DNA of 26,916 bases from the NCBI GenBank assembly GCA_002381945.1, contig DFXY01000066.1:107371-134286 (forward strand), given 5' to 3'. Positions 12,974 through 22,409 of this stretch are shown here, piece by piece. The DNA is from Bacteriovoracaceae bacterium UBA4096 (GTDB taxonomy: Bacteria > Bdellovibrionota > Bacteriovoracia > Bacteriovoracales > Bacteriovoracaceae). Made by a program: the position numbers and the translations under genes. Within the stretch, counting starts at the first letter, position 1, and each line of letters opens with the position of its first letter. Below the pieces are notes generated by a model. It was not told where the DNA came from. It worked only from the letters and a program-made list of their open reading frames with translations, and did no database searches.

Positions 12974-14584
12974 ATGAAAAAGTTTGTTGTCTTTATTACA
13001 GGCCTTCTGATTATTTTGCCCATGGCCCTTCTTTTTTATAAATCAGAAGTCCTGAATTTATCACTCATTCCTCAAATGGTAGATGATGTATGGAATTTTC
13101 ACTTAACGGTTAAACCCAAGGGTGAGCAGTTAAGTTTTTCCTTTCCTATCCCTAAGCCTGGTCCTGGTCAGAAAATATCTGATGAAAAGTTACGAACTAA
13201 AGATGTTGAAGTCTTTATTGATTCAAGTTCTGATTCAAGCCTCGCAACTTGGTCTGCTAAAGAACCTATAAAAGTCCGGATGACGTATTCAGCACGGGTA
13301 GACCTCGATCGTGTCGTCTATAAGAATATTCCAAAAGATTATACTGAAAGATATCCTAAGGGACTTCAGAAGTACCTGAAAATTCCTCAGCTACTACCTG
13401 AAGATATTGTTGCAATTGAAACTCTTGAGAGAGCGATACTTGAGGGGAGTGAAGACAAAACATCCTTAGTGCGAAAGATTTATTATTACGTTGAAGAAGA
13501 AATTCAAAGAAATACTGCGATCAAAACTATCCATGAAACTTTGAATACTGGCAAAGGTTCTCCCCTGATTAAGGCCAAGCTTTTTAACATCATGGCAAGA
13601 CGAAATGGTGTCCCATCTCGGATTGTAATCCTGGCACGTATGCCTGATCTGAAAGATAACCAGGAAAATAAAATTCGCTTCACTTTTGCCAATGAAGTGT
13701 TTTTGAACAATAAGTGGGTTCCTATTGATACCAATAGAGGATACTTTGGTGAACGGCCTGATTCCTTTATGGTTATTTATCGAAACTATGAAGAAGTTGA
13801 GAAGCTTATCTCCAAGAAAAAAGTAAGTTATTCAATCCAGGCCGAAAGAGCGAGAATCAATCGTTATAATAAAGCCGAGTTTAGAAAAGAAGTGGTCAAA
13901 TCAGATTCGATTTTTTCTAAGTTTAGCCTTTATCGCTTGCCGCTTCCGCTCCAGACTATGTTTACAACGATACTTTTAATACCGATTGGAACATTGGTAC
14001 TATCACTTGCCAGAAATATTATTGGTGTTCCAACCTTTGGCATATTCACTCCGATTCTTCTTGCACTCTTTTTTAAAGAAACAAGCTTTGGTTTCGGTAT
14101 GCTTTTCTTTTTCATCGTTGTCCTGATTGGTATTTTTGAAAGATATATCCTGGATAAGTTTTACTTGTTGGCCGTCCCTCGATTATCCATCATCCTAACA
14201 ATGATTATTATGCTGATGATCAGTTATGCTTTTTTTAGTGTTGATTTAGCTTTTATTTCCCAGAAACATTTGGCGTTCTTCCCGATCGTTATCATTACCA
14301 CCATTATTGAAAGACTCTCGATTCAGCTGGCAGAGGAAGGCATCGTCAATACTCTTAAGACTCTATTTGGAACATTGGTCATTTCTGTTTTAGTTTATTC
14401 TTTATACTTTATTTCTCCCCTGGAGATGTTCATGTTCACTAACCCTGAGCTTCTCTTTACCATCATTGGCCTGTTGATCTTGGTTGGTAAATATAAAGGT
14501 TACCGTCTCTCTGAATTTATTCGTTTTAGAGATTTAGTCCGACAAAAGAAGAAAATGGAGTCACTGCCGCATGATCTTCCGTGA
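12974..14584 (+). CDS. Inactive transglutaminase fused to seven transmembrane helices
   Basis: The 536-residue protein has an N-terminal membrane anchor (about 3-22), then a periplasmic domain of about 300 residues, then a cluster of membrane helices (about 326-515). The periplasmic domain has a transglutaminase fold, seen at GKGSPLIKAKLFNIMARRNGVPSR and WVPIDTNRGYFGE. The catalytic Cys position is occupied by a non-Cys residue and the His position reads FTFANEV, while Asp is kept, so it is predicted inactive. This is the known Transglut_i_TM / 7TM_transglut arrangement. It probably binds peptide substrates and links them to the partner ligase and protease. It overlaps the ligase gene by 14 bases. 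Confidence 0.92.
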   Translation: MKKFVVFITGLLIILPMALLFYKSEVLNLSLIPQMVDDVWNFHLTVKPKGEQLSFSFPIPKPGPGQKISDEKLRTKDVEVFIDSSSDSSLATWSAKEPIKVRMTYSARVDLDRVVYKNIPKDYTERYPKGLQKYLKIPQLLPEDIVAIETLERAILEGSEDKTSLVRKIYYYVEEEIQRNTAIKTIHETLNTGKGSPLIKAKLFNIMARRNGVPSRIVILARMPDLKDNQENKIRFTFANEVFLNNKWVPIDTNRGYFGERPDSFMVIYRNYEEVEKLISKKKVSYSIQAERARINRYNKAEFRKEVVKSDSIFSKFSLYRLPLPLQTMFTTILLIPIGTLVLSLARNIIGVPTFGIFTPILLALFFKETSFGFGMLFFFIVVLIGIFERYILDKFYLLAVPRLSIILTMIIMLMISYAFFSVDLAFISQKHLAFFPIVIITTIIERLSIQLAEEGIVNTLKTLFGTLVISVLVYSLYFISPLEMFMFTNPELLFTIIGLLILVGKYKGYRLSEFIRFRDLVRQKKKMESLPHDLP

Positions 14585-15524
14585 TCTGAAAGAAATGGGC
14601 ATTCTTGGTATCAATAACAGGGTGGGGAGATATATTCTCCGACACAATAAACGTGCCAACTATCCACTGGTCGATAACAAGGTTTTAACCGCTCAAAGAG
14701 CGGAAGCTTGGGGAATAGCTACCCCTGAAAATTACCTTATCGTTGAGAACTATGGTTCCTTAAAGAATCTCCATATAAAACTTCTTGATTATGATTCATT
14801 CGTGATTAAGCCCTCGAAGGGCTCTCAGGGAAATGGAATTATAGTAATAAAAGAAATCATTAAAGAGGAAAAAAACGGCGAAGTTAGAATCCTTTGTCGT
14901 CGTTCAAACGATAAATTAATGGAGATAGATGAGGTAAAGCATCACATCTCGGGAATCCTCTCTGGTTTATATTCTCTGGGCGGCCAAAGTGACACGGCCA
15001 TAATTCAGGCTAAAATTGATAAGCATCCTATCTTTGATGATTTCTCATATGGGGGAATTCCAGATATTCGAGTCATCGTCTTCGAAGGGTTTCCAGTCAT
15101 GAGCATGGTACGTCTTCCAACTAAATCTTCCGATGGAAGGGCCAATCTTCATCAAGGCGCCATTGGGGCCGGACTTAATCTGGCAAATGGCTGGACAAAT
15201 AATGCTGTTATCAGGAATCAAGTCATTGATGTGCATCCGGATACTGGTCATCATCTTTCAGGCTTAAAACTTCCTTTCTGGAGAGAAATTCTCGAGTTGG
15301 CGGCCCGGTGTTATGATATGGTGGAACTAGGGTACCTTGGTGCCGATATTGTGCTTACTCCCGATCAGGGTCCTATATTACTAGAGTTAAACGCCCGACC
15401 AGGACTTGGCATTCAGATCGCAAATCTGGCCGGTTTAGTCCCAAGACTGGAGGACATTCGCCTGAATGCTCCTAAAGATCTCCTCGCCAAAGAGCGAGTA
15501 GAATACTCAATGAAAAAATTCTAA
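14571..15524 (+). CDS. RimK-related alpha-L-glutamate ligase-like ATP-grasp protein
   Basis: The 317-residue cytoplasmic protein has ATP-grasp motifs: DSFVIKPSKGSQGNGIIVI (nucleotide-binding Lys and Gly loop), GIPDIRVIVFEGFPVMSMVRLPT, RANLHQGAIGAGLNL, and LGADIVLTPDQGPILLELNARPGLGIQIAN, with the Glu/Asn metal ligands in LELNARPG. This fits the RimK-related ligases that travel with the zinc-protease and 7TM transglutaminase genes (TIGR02291-type). The enzyme should join an amino acid, probably glutamate or similar, to a carboxylate using ATP. The acceptor is unknown and may be a peptide or envelope precursor handled by the two partner proteins. Translation is coupled to the upstream gene. Confidence 0.92.
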   Translation: MIFRDLKEMGILGINNRVGRYILRHNKRANYPLVDNKVLTAQRAEAWGIATPENYLIVENYGSLKNLHIKLLDYDSFVIKPSKGSQGNGIIVIKEIIKEEKNGEVRILCRRSNDKLMEIDEVKHHISGILSGLYSLGGQSDTAIIQAKIDKHPIFDDFSYGGIPDIRVIVFEGFPVMSMVRLPTKSSDGRANLHQGAIGAGLNLANGWTNNAVIRNQVIDVHPDTGHHLSGLKLPFWREILELAARCYDMVELGYLGADIVLTPDQGPILLELNARPGLGIQIANLAGLVPRLEDIRLNAPKDLLAKERVEYSMKKF

Positions 15525-15577
15525 ATTAGAGGCTTGCCCTGTGTTTAAATGGTTATGTTCTTCTTTAGGAGTAAGGA

Positions 15578-16480
15578 ATGCACATAAATATCAATGGTCA
15601 GAAGGTATGGTTTAATTACCACCATTTGTACTACTTTTATATCATCGAAAATAATGGTGGACTGGTTAAAGCTTCAGAGGAATTGAAAGTCGGTGTCTCT
15701 GCACTTAGTTCTCAATTAAGGCAGTTTGAAGAGCATTTAGGTATCGAGTTATTTGAACGAAAGAATAAACGTCTCATACTCACAGCAACCGGACGAGTTG
15801 TTTATGAATATGCTCACCAGATTTTCAAATTGGGACAGGACTTAATAGATTCTATAAATTTATCAAAGCAAGTTGAGACTAAATCACTTAATGTCGGTTT
15901 TTTTAATGGTGTTCCAAAAAGCGTGATCATGGATGTCTGTAAAGACATCCGCAATGATCCGACCTGCCAGTTAAATCTGGTCAGAGGGAAAAGCGAGAAT
16001 CCGGCAGACGATTTAATAGAGAAACGCCTGGATCTTATTCTCATTAACCATCCGCTGACTCAAAGTGAAGTATCAAATTACTACATGAAGAAAATTGCCA
16101 GCTCTCCAGTCGTTATTTGCGGACATAAAAAACATAAAAAACTTATTTCTACTTTCCCTAATTCACTTAATAACGTTTCATTCATGCTTCCTCTTCACAG
16201 TGAAAGAATAAAAAATGGAGTGGAGAATTTCTTCAAAAAACAAAATATTCAAGTGGAAATCTTTGGAGGATCAAAGGACATAACCATGCAAAAAGCAATT
16301 GCTATTGAAGGTATGTCCTTAATTGCGGCCCCACTTCGTTCTGTTCAAGAGCATCTGGATAAGGGTGAGTTAATAGAAATAGGTAATACCGGCCTTCAGG
16401 AAGAATTTTATCTTGTGACTTCAAAGAACTGGGAGGAAAACTCTTTACTGAAACAGGTTATATCCAAGCTTGAGGATTAG
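15578..16480 (+). CDS. LysR-type transcriptional regulator, NhaR-like
   Basis: The 300-residue protein starts at an ATG with AGGAG 6 bases upstream. The winged HTH is at about 10-70 (FNYHHLYYFYIIENNGGLVKASEELKVGVSALSSQLRQFEEHLG). The opening NYHHLYYF is typical of NhaR, and the C-terminal phrases (VEIFGG, GMSLIAAPL, EFYLVTSKNWEE) also fit that group. NhaR activates sodium/proton antiporter and envelope genes in enterobacteria. The target here is unknown and no antiporter is adjacent. It follows the ligase gene by 53 bases on the same strand and may belong to that cluster. It converges on the MCP gene with only 6 bases between stops. Confidence 0.9.
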   Translation: MHININGQKVWFNYHHLYYFYIIENNGGLVKASEELKVGVSALSSQLRQFEEHLGIELFERKNKRLILTATGRVVYEYAHQIFKLGQDLIDSINLSKQVETKSLNVGFFNGVPKSVIMDVCKDIRNDPTCQLNLVRGKSENPADDLIEKRLDLILINHPLTQSEVSNYYMKKIASSPVVICGHKKHKKLISTFPNSLNNVSFMLPLHSERIKNGVENFFKKQNIQVEIFGGSKDITMQKAIAIEGMSLIAAPLRSVQEHLDKGELIEIGNTGLQEEFYLVTSKNWEENSLLKQVISKLED

Positions 16481-16486
16481 GGTTCG

Positions 16487-18217
16487 CTATGCATCTTCAA
16501 ATCTTGAATCACTTTCTGAAGGAACCTGCTCAGACATTCCCACGGCCTTTTTAAAGGGCATACTCGTTTCTACTTTTTGTTCATTCTTTTTCAGGGGAAT
16601 TACATTATTGGGCGGTTGTCGTTTATATTTTTTTGTCACCTCTGACTTCAATGAAGTCTTATTGCGAGAACCCTTAATGGTTGATACCAGAACACCCACG
16701 ACTTCCCTTAGCGCCTGAGATTGAGAGGATAGCTGCTCAGCTGCGCTGGCACATTCTTGTGAAGTCGCAGCATTGGTTTGAGTCACTTGATCGAGCTGAG
16801 ACATCGCCTTCGTGATTTCCTGTGCTCCAACGGCTTGCTCTTTTGTCGCCATTGAAATTTCATTTGAAATAAGTGTGACATTTCCGGTGTTATCCACAAT
16901 GTCTTTCAGAACGGTTTCACATTGAAGTGCGATTCTGCTTCCCGCTTCGACTTTTTGTCTACCTTCAGCAATCAGAACCCTGATATTTTGTTGTGAAGAT
17001 TTAACAATGTTTTCAACTTTATGTACGCTGGCCTCAAGCATTTTACTAATTTCCAGAGCAGCAGTTCCACTCATCTGGGCCAGATTTCCAACTTCTTCGG
17101 CTACGACAGCAAAACCTTTTCCATGTTCACCTGCTCTGGCGGCTTCAACTGAAGCATTGAATGAAAGAAGTTTAGTTTGAAATACGATGTCATTAATAAC
17201 CTGAGTTTTTAATTCTATTTCTGAGATTAATTTTACAATTCCTGATATCTCACGATTACTGTCCTCAACCTGATCCATAATCTGGGCATTGCTGGAGCTT
17301 ATTTCATCGATAGCTTTGATCATATCAAGCACAACATTCTTACCTTTCTCTGCGCTCTGGCTGCTACTGTCGGAGAGATCCGACGCCCGCTGAGAACTGT
17401 CCGCATTTTTTTGCAACATCGAGTTCATCTCTTCAATTGAAGATGCTGTTTCAACTAAGGAGGCTGCCTGTTCAGTAGCAGCAGAAGATAGCTCTTGAGA
17501 AGAGGAAGCAATTTGAGTTGCGGCACTGGTCACTTGATTTGAATTATCTGTGAGATTTGAGATTACCTGATCAATCGTTCTTGTAACTGTTCTGAGAACT
17601 AAAAAGGCCAGGATAATTCCAAGTAACATGGCACCTGTCGTGACAGCTAGAATTAAAGTAGATGATTGATTGTATCTATCTTGGGCCGTATTTTTTGCTT
17701 GGGCCATGTACTCTTCATTAAGTTTCACCATATAGTTCAATATGGCCTCAAGGCGAACAAGCTTGATTCTAGCCTCACCTTCAAGCAGGCCTTGAGCTGC
17801 AACTTTATTGTTATTTAATATTAAACTTCTCAAGTCATGATTGGTTTTAATCCACTCATTGGTTGTGGCCTTCATTTCTTCAACTTTTGCCATCTCTGAT
17901 GGTTCGCTTCTTTGCTCATAACGAGTAAGACGATCCTTCATTGTCGCTTCGGTTTTTTCCATCTCTTGAATGATGTCGTTTCTCTTCTGAGGATTATTTT
18001 CGCTTATCAATTGGTATTCCAGAGAATTAATTGAATAAACATCACCACCGAGGGCCCGGGAAATAAGGGCCTTCCGTGAAACGACATCAACAATACTATC
18101 TATATTGGTGTTTAGCCTTGAGAGATTAAAAATCCCGATGCTTGCTATGATGATTCCTCCAAATACGAAAATAGAAATGACGAAAAATATTTTGGCATTT
18201 AGGCTGAGGTGTTTCAT
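16487..18217 (-). CDS. Methyl-accepting chemotaxis protein
   Basis: This 576-residue receptor has TM1 (about 10-30), a periplasmic four-helix-bundle sensor (about 31-187; residues such as RALGGDVYSINSLEYQL), TM2 (188-209) and a long cytoplasmic helical hairpin. The signalling tip is FQTKLLSFNASVEAARAGEHGKGFAVVAEEVGNLA (346-380). It controls CheA activity through CheW and so swimming behaviour; the ligand is unknown. The tail (about 525-576) is charged, poorly ordered and lacks an obvious CheR/CheB-binding pentapeptide. The start ATG has AAAGGA 4 bases upstream. In predators many such receptors exist, and a prey-sensing role is possible but not shown. Confidence 0.95.
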   Translation of the reverse strand: MKHLSLNAKIFFVISIFVFGGIIIASIGIFNLSRLNTNIDSIVDVVSRKALISRALGGDVYSINSLEYQLISENNPQKRNDIIQEMEKTEATMKDRLTRYEQRSEPSEMAKVEEMKATTNEWIKTNHDLRSLILNNNKVAAQGLLEGEARIKLVRLEAILNYMVKLNEEYMAQAKNTAQDRYNQSSTLILAVTTGAMLLGIILAFLVLRTVTRTIDQVISNLTDNSNQVTSAATQIASSSQELSSAATEQAASLVETASSIEEMNSMLQKNADSSQRASDLSDSSSQSAEKGKNVVLDMIKAIDEISSSNAQIMDQVEDSNREISGIVKLISEIELKTQVINDIVFQTKLLSFNASVEAARAGEHGKGFAVVAEEVGNLAQMSGTAALEISKMLEASVHKVENIVKSSQQNIRVLIAEGRQKVEAGSRIALQCETVLKDIVDNTGNVTLISNEISMATKEQAVGAQEITKAMSQLDQVTQTNAATSQECASAAEQLSSQSQALREVVGVLVSTIKGSRNKTSLKSEVTKKYKRQPPNNVIPLKKNEQKVETSMPFKKAVGMSEQVPSESDSRFEDA

Positions 18218-18455
18218 ACGATCCTTTCAAGTTTGGCTTAAATTTACTGATCTAGATTCGGTTTCTCTTAAGGATTTCTATAGGTATGTCTTTCAACTTG
18301 CTGAAAGGTCTTTCTTGAGAAAGCTTGGGTTTTTTAACATCAGTTTAATGGTTTCAGAGTGTTGCCTATGTCTCATACGATTTAATCGAACGATGTAAGC
18401 TTAATTATGAAATAAACTAAATATAAAATATTGGCTGAGTGACCATCACTGTAAC
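18218..18455. other. Divergent intergenic region between the MCP and fibre 2
   Basis: Two small hairpins with CTTTC...GAAAG arms lie here: ctttca/tgaaag near 18291-18308, and ctttc/gaaag shortly after. They would be in the MCP leader if transcription starts upstream of them. The rest is AT-rich. No convincing promoter could be fixed for either gene. Confidence 0.4.
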
Positions 18456-21400
18456 TTGTTATTATTAAATATGATTCCTGAGATTGCCGACAAGATAAAG
18501 GTGAGAAGTTATAAATCGAATTCCAGAATTATTCATTTCATCTTAATCAATTTCTTATTGAGTTGTACTAATGCGTTCGCTTTGAATTCTTTAAGTTATT
18601 CAGGTCGTTTAGTGAATGCCAATGGTTCACCTGTAGGTGAAAATGTGAACTTAAAGGCCGAACTGGCCTATACGGATTCTCTTACGACAGTTAGATGTAT
18701 TGCTATTGTCTCGAATGTTCCACTGTCTAACGGGGTTTTTCATACCAAACTCGATTTTGACTGTGATCCTCTAACTCTACCTACTGTTCTGGCCTTAACT
18801 CCTGCTAATGAATCAGTGGCAATTAGAATTACAGATATATCTAATCTAAGTAATCCTAAAGCATATTCATTTCAATCCCTATATTCAGTTCCTTCATCAA
18901 TCGTTTCTCGTATGGCCTTGCAGATTGCACAGATGAGTGCAACTGATGGGCAAGTTTTAACCTGGGATAATTCTGCAAATAAATGGGTACCTCGAAATCC
19001 GGGAGGAAATGGGACAGTGACTTCCATTAGTGCTGGAATTGGGCTAGCTGGAGGCGTGATTGAAAACTCAGGAACAATTTCAATTGCCAATCAAGGAGTA
19101 GAGACTATTCTCATTAAGGATAGTGCTGTGACTTCTATAAAAATAGAGGATGGCACAATCACTGATGCTGACATCTCTCCGTCTGCAGAGATTGCTCAGA
19201 CAAAAATTAAAGATCTTTCTACTAATTTGGCAAACAAAGAAAATTCAATAGCGAGCGGGACCATAGGTCAATACTGGAGTTGGGATAAAACCTGGAAAGA
19301 TTTTTCTCCAGCTGTCCGTGATACTTTTTTAGGAGTTGATTATCTGGTAGTGCCAACACCCGGACCACTTGGTGCCAGTGACACTCTTCTGGATGCGATA
19401 GGAAAACTAGAAGGCCAGATTATTGCGAATGATACCGCTTTTGATAGCAGTGGTCAGTGGTCAAAAAGTGGATCTATTATTTATTATAATACTGGCAATG
19501 TTGGAGTCGGAACTTCTACACCGGTAGAAAAACTTCAGGTTGCGGGCAATCTTGCAGTGGATGGAAACCTGAGACTGAAAGATTCCGGATCAAACTTTGT
19601 GGAATTAAAATCACCAACAACTTTATCCAGTAATGTGACATTCATATTGCCATCTGCTCTTGGTACCAATGGCCAGGTTTTAATGACTGATGCCTCTGGA
19701 AATTTATCGTGGTCAACACCTTCTACGAACTCATCCGACATTATAGACGGCTCTATTGTGAACGATGATATTTCGGCCTCTGCTAATATTGCTCAATCAA
19801 AAATTCTCAATCTAACAACGGATCTTGCTGCCAAACAAGCTTCTGATAGTGATCTAACAGCTTTGGCCGGGATTACCGGAACCGGGTTATTGGTCAGAAC
19901 TGGAGACGGTACGGCCATCACTCGCACTATTACAGGAACTGCAAGCAGGTTGAATGTCACAAATGGAAATGGAGTTGCAGGTGATCCTGTGGTTGATATT
20001 TCGACTTCTTTATTACCTTCACCCTTAGTTGGAGATGCAGGTAAATTTCTTAAGGCCAATGGTGCGAATATATCTGCCTGGCAAGCTCTTGCATCTGGAG
20101 ATATTACGACGGCCCTGGGTTTTACTCCAATTAATAAAAGCGGAGATTCAATAACTTCAGGAGTATTTAACTTTAATAGTAGTTCAGTGGTAAGAGTTCT
20201 TGATCCGGTAGGGACTACAGATGTGGCCAACAAACAGTATGTAGACTCTCAAGTTGCCGGGGCCACTAATCAATGGGCACAGAGTAGTGGGAATGTGTAT
20301 CGTACAACTGGCTATGTTGGGATTGGAACAAGCACACCAAGTGATCGTCTCACTGTCAGAGCAACAGATAATCTGACAACCAATTACCCCATTCAGATAA
20401 TGAATTCCGTCGATTCTATGAGAACTGGTCTAGGAGCTTATGGTCTGTCTAACAAACTTGGTACTGCTCAGAATATTGATTTTATCCATGACATCGGTGG
20501 AGCACAAATTTTTAAAACTGCTGCGACAGAACGCCTAAGAATCAGTAATGTTGGCAATGTCGGAATTGGAACATCCAGTCCGAATAGTTTATTGGAAATG
20601 GCGAGTACAGCTCCCATCCTACAAATAAAAGATACGGATGCGGTACTTCATGGGGCCGGCCATCATAATAAAATTTCTTTTCTAGATTCGGCCAATGCCA
20701 CCACAGGGCTTGTTGGTTTTTCCACTTCTGGAGAAACGATGATTCTCTACAACTACAATGATGGTGGGGATCTATATCTTGGGAATAACGGAGGGCCGCA
20801 GCTTGCAATAAAGAATAGTGGGAATATTGGAATTGGAACGACGACGCCAGGGCAAAAGCTCTCTGTTGCAGGGACTATTGAGACTACAAGTGGAGGAGTA
20901 AAATTCCCGGATGGAACCACCCAAATCACGGCCTTTACTGGTTCAAATGGTTCTGCGCAATTCGATTCGGGCTGGCAAGCTGTAGCTGGTAGTACGACTT
21001 ATTCTTATACTCACGGTTTAGGCACAACTCCATTGAAGGTTACCATTCTGGCCAAAGACAATAGTACAGGAAAAGTGATTAATGTATCGTCTCAGTATGC
21101 CTATGGTTATTCCACTTATGGTGGATTATCGAGTGTCACCATGGATTCGAACTATATACGAATCCGAACTTCCGCCGACCGTATAGGTGCTTTCGTTAAT
21201 GATTCTCTTACAACTGGTAACATAGATTTCTCAACTTCTACTTTACGAGTTTTGGCATGGTCAAATGGAGATGGACCAGCATCACTATGGTCATCTTCAG
21301 GAACAAGTGCATATTACAATGGAGGTAATGTAGGAATAGGGACTACGACACCGACAAACAAATTGCACGTTGCTGGAGATGTTGCTGTAACAGGTGATTT

Positions 21401-22409
21401 GAAAATGGCCGGAGGAGATAGTTACATATGGACGAATGGAACAGGATCAGGAATTACAGGGATATATGATTCGGCAAATAATCGTGTGCTTATGTACACT
21501 TCAGAAGCAACAGGTTATGTCGGTATTGGAACGACCACACCTTCTGATAAACTAGATGTAAATGGGAATATTGCCATCGGTCCTCGACTCCTGACAGGTC
21601 TCGATGGAGCTAACAATGCTTTCTGGGCAGCTCGCGGTACCGGAGCTGAATCTGGGAGAATAGCTTATGGCCTAAATGCCAATCCATCTACTGGTGTTGT
21701 AAATAGTGCCATGATAAGAACCAATGGAGTTGAGAGACTAACTATCAACAGCTCTGGTTTGGTTGGAATTGGATCCACTTCTCCTGCTTATAAGCTACAT
21801 GTGCTTGGCAATGGATTTTTCGATGACGGTGCCTCTACAATTCAACTGTTATCCAGACCTGATTCTGTGTTGGATGTAAATAACTCAACAGCTGCCAAAA
21901 GAAGTTTTAGTATTCATCATTACACAGGTTCAAGTTTAATTGCTCAATGGTATAATTGTCCTGCTGGCGTTTGTGCTCAAAAAATGGCATTTGATACGGC
22001 CGGCAATATGGTCATCGCTGGAACATTAACTCAATCATCCGATCGTAATCTCAAAAAAGATATTGAGCCCCTGGAGAATAGCTTAGCTAAAATTTCGACA
22101 CTCAAAGGCGTATCTTATAATTGGAAAGATGAGTCCAATCCTGAAAAACAAATTGGTCTGATTGCTCAGGAGGTTGCCAAAGTTTATCCTGAAGTCGTCA
22201 GAGAAGATAAAGATGGGCTGTTATCTGTTGGTTATCAGAATTTAATTGCTCCTATTATTGAAGCGATAAAAGAATTGAATAATAAAATGACTTCTTCGGA
22301 TGAGCGATATAAGCGGGAAATTGCCTCACTCAAAGAGCAGAATGAGAAACTACAAAAACAGAATGAGCTTTTTGAAAAGAGACTGAAAGCTTTGGAAGAT
22401 AAAAAGTAA
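18456..22409 (+). CDS. Fibre 2: large exported fibre-like adhesin with C-terminal S74 chaperone
   Basis: The frame opens at TTG 18456; ATG 18471 is the more usual start, neither with a clear ribosome-binding site. The signal segment is IIHFILINFLLSCTNAFA, then LNSLSYSGRLVNANGSPVG, a module shared with fibre 3. Next come GQVLTWD, IAQTKI..LSTNLA, NKQYVD and seven GNVGIGTxxP repeats. A distinct insert (about 20941-21290, with SGWQAVAG and HGLGTTPLKV) looks like a beta-sandwich, possibly carbohydrate-binding, domain. The C-terminus is a peptidase S74 chaperone: S1195-D-R-N-L-K-K-D-I with GLIAQEV and YPEVV, then a coiled coil to the end. In this family the chaperone cuts itself off before that Ser after the trimer folds. 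A prey-binding surface fibre is the likely role. Confidence 0.92.
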   Translation: MLLLNMIPEIADKIKVRSYKSNSRIIHFILINFLLSCTNAFALNSLSYSGRLVNANGSPVGENVNLKAELAYTDSLTTVRCIAIVSNVPLSNGVFHTKLDFDCDPLTLPTVLALTPANESVAIRITDISNLSNPKAYSFQSLYSVPSSIVSRMALQIAQMSATDGQVLTWDNSANKWVPRNPGGNGTVTSISAGIGLAGGVIENSGTISIANQGVETILIKDSAVTSIKIEDGTITDADISPSAEIAQTKIKDLSTNLANKENSIASGTIGQYWSWDKTWKDFSPAVRDTFLGVDYLVVPTPGPLGASDTLLDAIGKLEGQIIANDTAFDSSGQWSKSGSIIYYNTGNVGVGTSTPVEKLQVAGNLAVDGNLRLKDSGSNFVELKSPTTLSSNVTFILPSALGTNGQVLMTDASGNLSWSTPSTNSSDIIDGSIVNDDISASANIAQSKILNLTTDLAAKQASDSDLTALAGITGTGLLVRTGDGTAITRTITGTASRLNVTNGNGVAGDPVVDISTSLLPSPLVGDAGKFLKANGANISAWQALASGDITTALGFTPINKSGDSITSGVFNFNSSSVVRVLDPVGTTDVANKQYVDSQVAGATNQWAQSSGNVYRTTGYVGIGTSTPSDRLTVRATDNLTTNYPIQIMNSVDSMRTGLGAYGLSNKLGTAQNIDFIHDIGGAQIFKTAATERLRISNVGNVGIGTSSPNSLLEMASTAPILQIKDTDAVLHGAGHHNKISFLDSANATTGLVGFSTSGETMILYNYNDGGDLYLGNNGGPQLAIKNSGNIGIGTTTPGQKLSVAGTIETTSGGVKFPDGTTQITAFTGSNGSAQFDSGWQAVAGSTTYSYTHGLGTTPLKVTILAKDNSTGKVINVSSQYAYGYSTYGGLSSVTMDSNYIRIRTSADRIGAFVNDSLTTGNIDFSTSTLRVLAWSNGDGPASLWSSSGTSAYYNGGNVGIGTTTPTNKLHVAGDVAVTGDLKMAGGDSYIWTNGTGSGITGIYDSANNRVLMYTSEATGYVGIGTTTPSDKLDVNGNIAIGPRLLTGLDGANNAFWAARGTGAESGRIAYGLNANPSTGVVNSAMIRTNGVERLTINSSGLVGIGSTSPAYKLHVLGNGFFDDGASTIQLLSRPDSVLDVNNSTAAKRSFSIHHYTGSSLIAQWYNCPAGVCAQKMAFDTAGNMVIAGTLTQSSDRNLKKDIEPLENSLAKISTLKGVSYNWKDESNPEKQIGLIAQEVAKVYPEVVREDKDGLLSVGYQNLIAPIIEAIKELNNKMTSSDERYKREIASLKEQNEKLQKQNELFEKRLKALEDKK
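19493..21786 (+). repeat. Seven GNVGIGTxxP module repeats in fibre 2
   Basis: Copies start near 19493, 20311, 20553, 20821, 21325, 21513 and 21757. Variants include GYVGIGTSTP, GNIGIGTTTP and GLVGIGSTSP. Each is followed by KLxVxG-like residues. Spacing is irregular (about 190-820 bases), because whole domains of different size are inserted between copies. Confidence 0.8.

Noticed and set aside
18218..18300. Sigma-28 type flagellar promoter for the MCP
   Set aside because: The best candidate (TAGAAATC, then ACCGAATC) matches the consensus too poorly to report.
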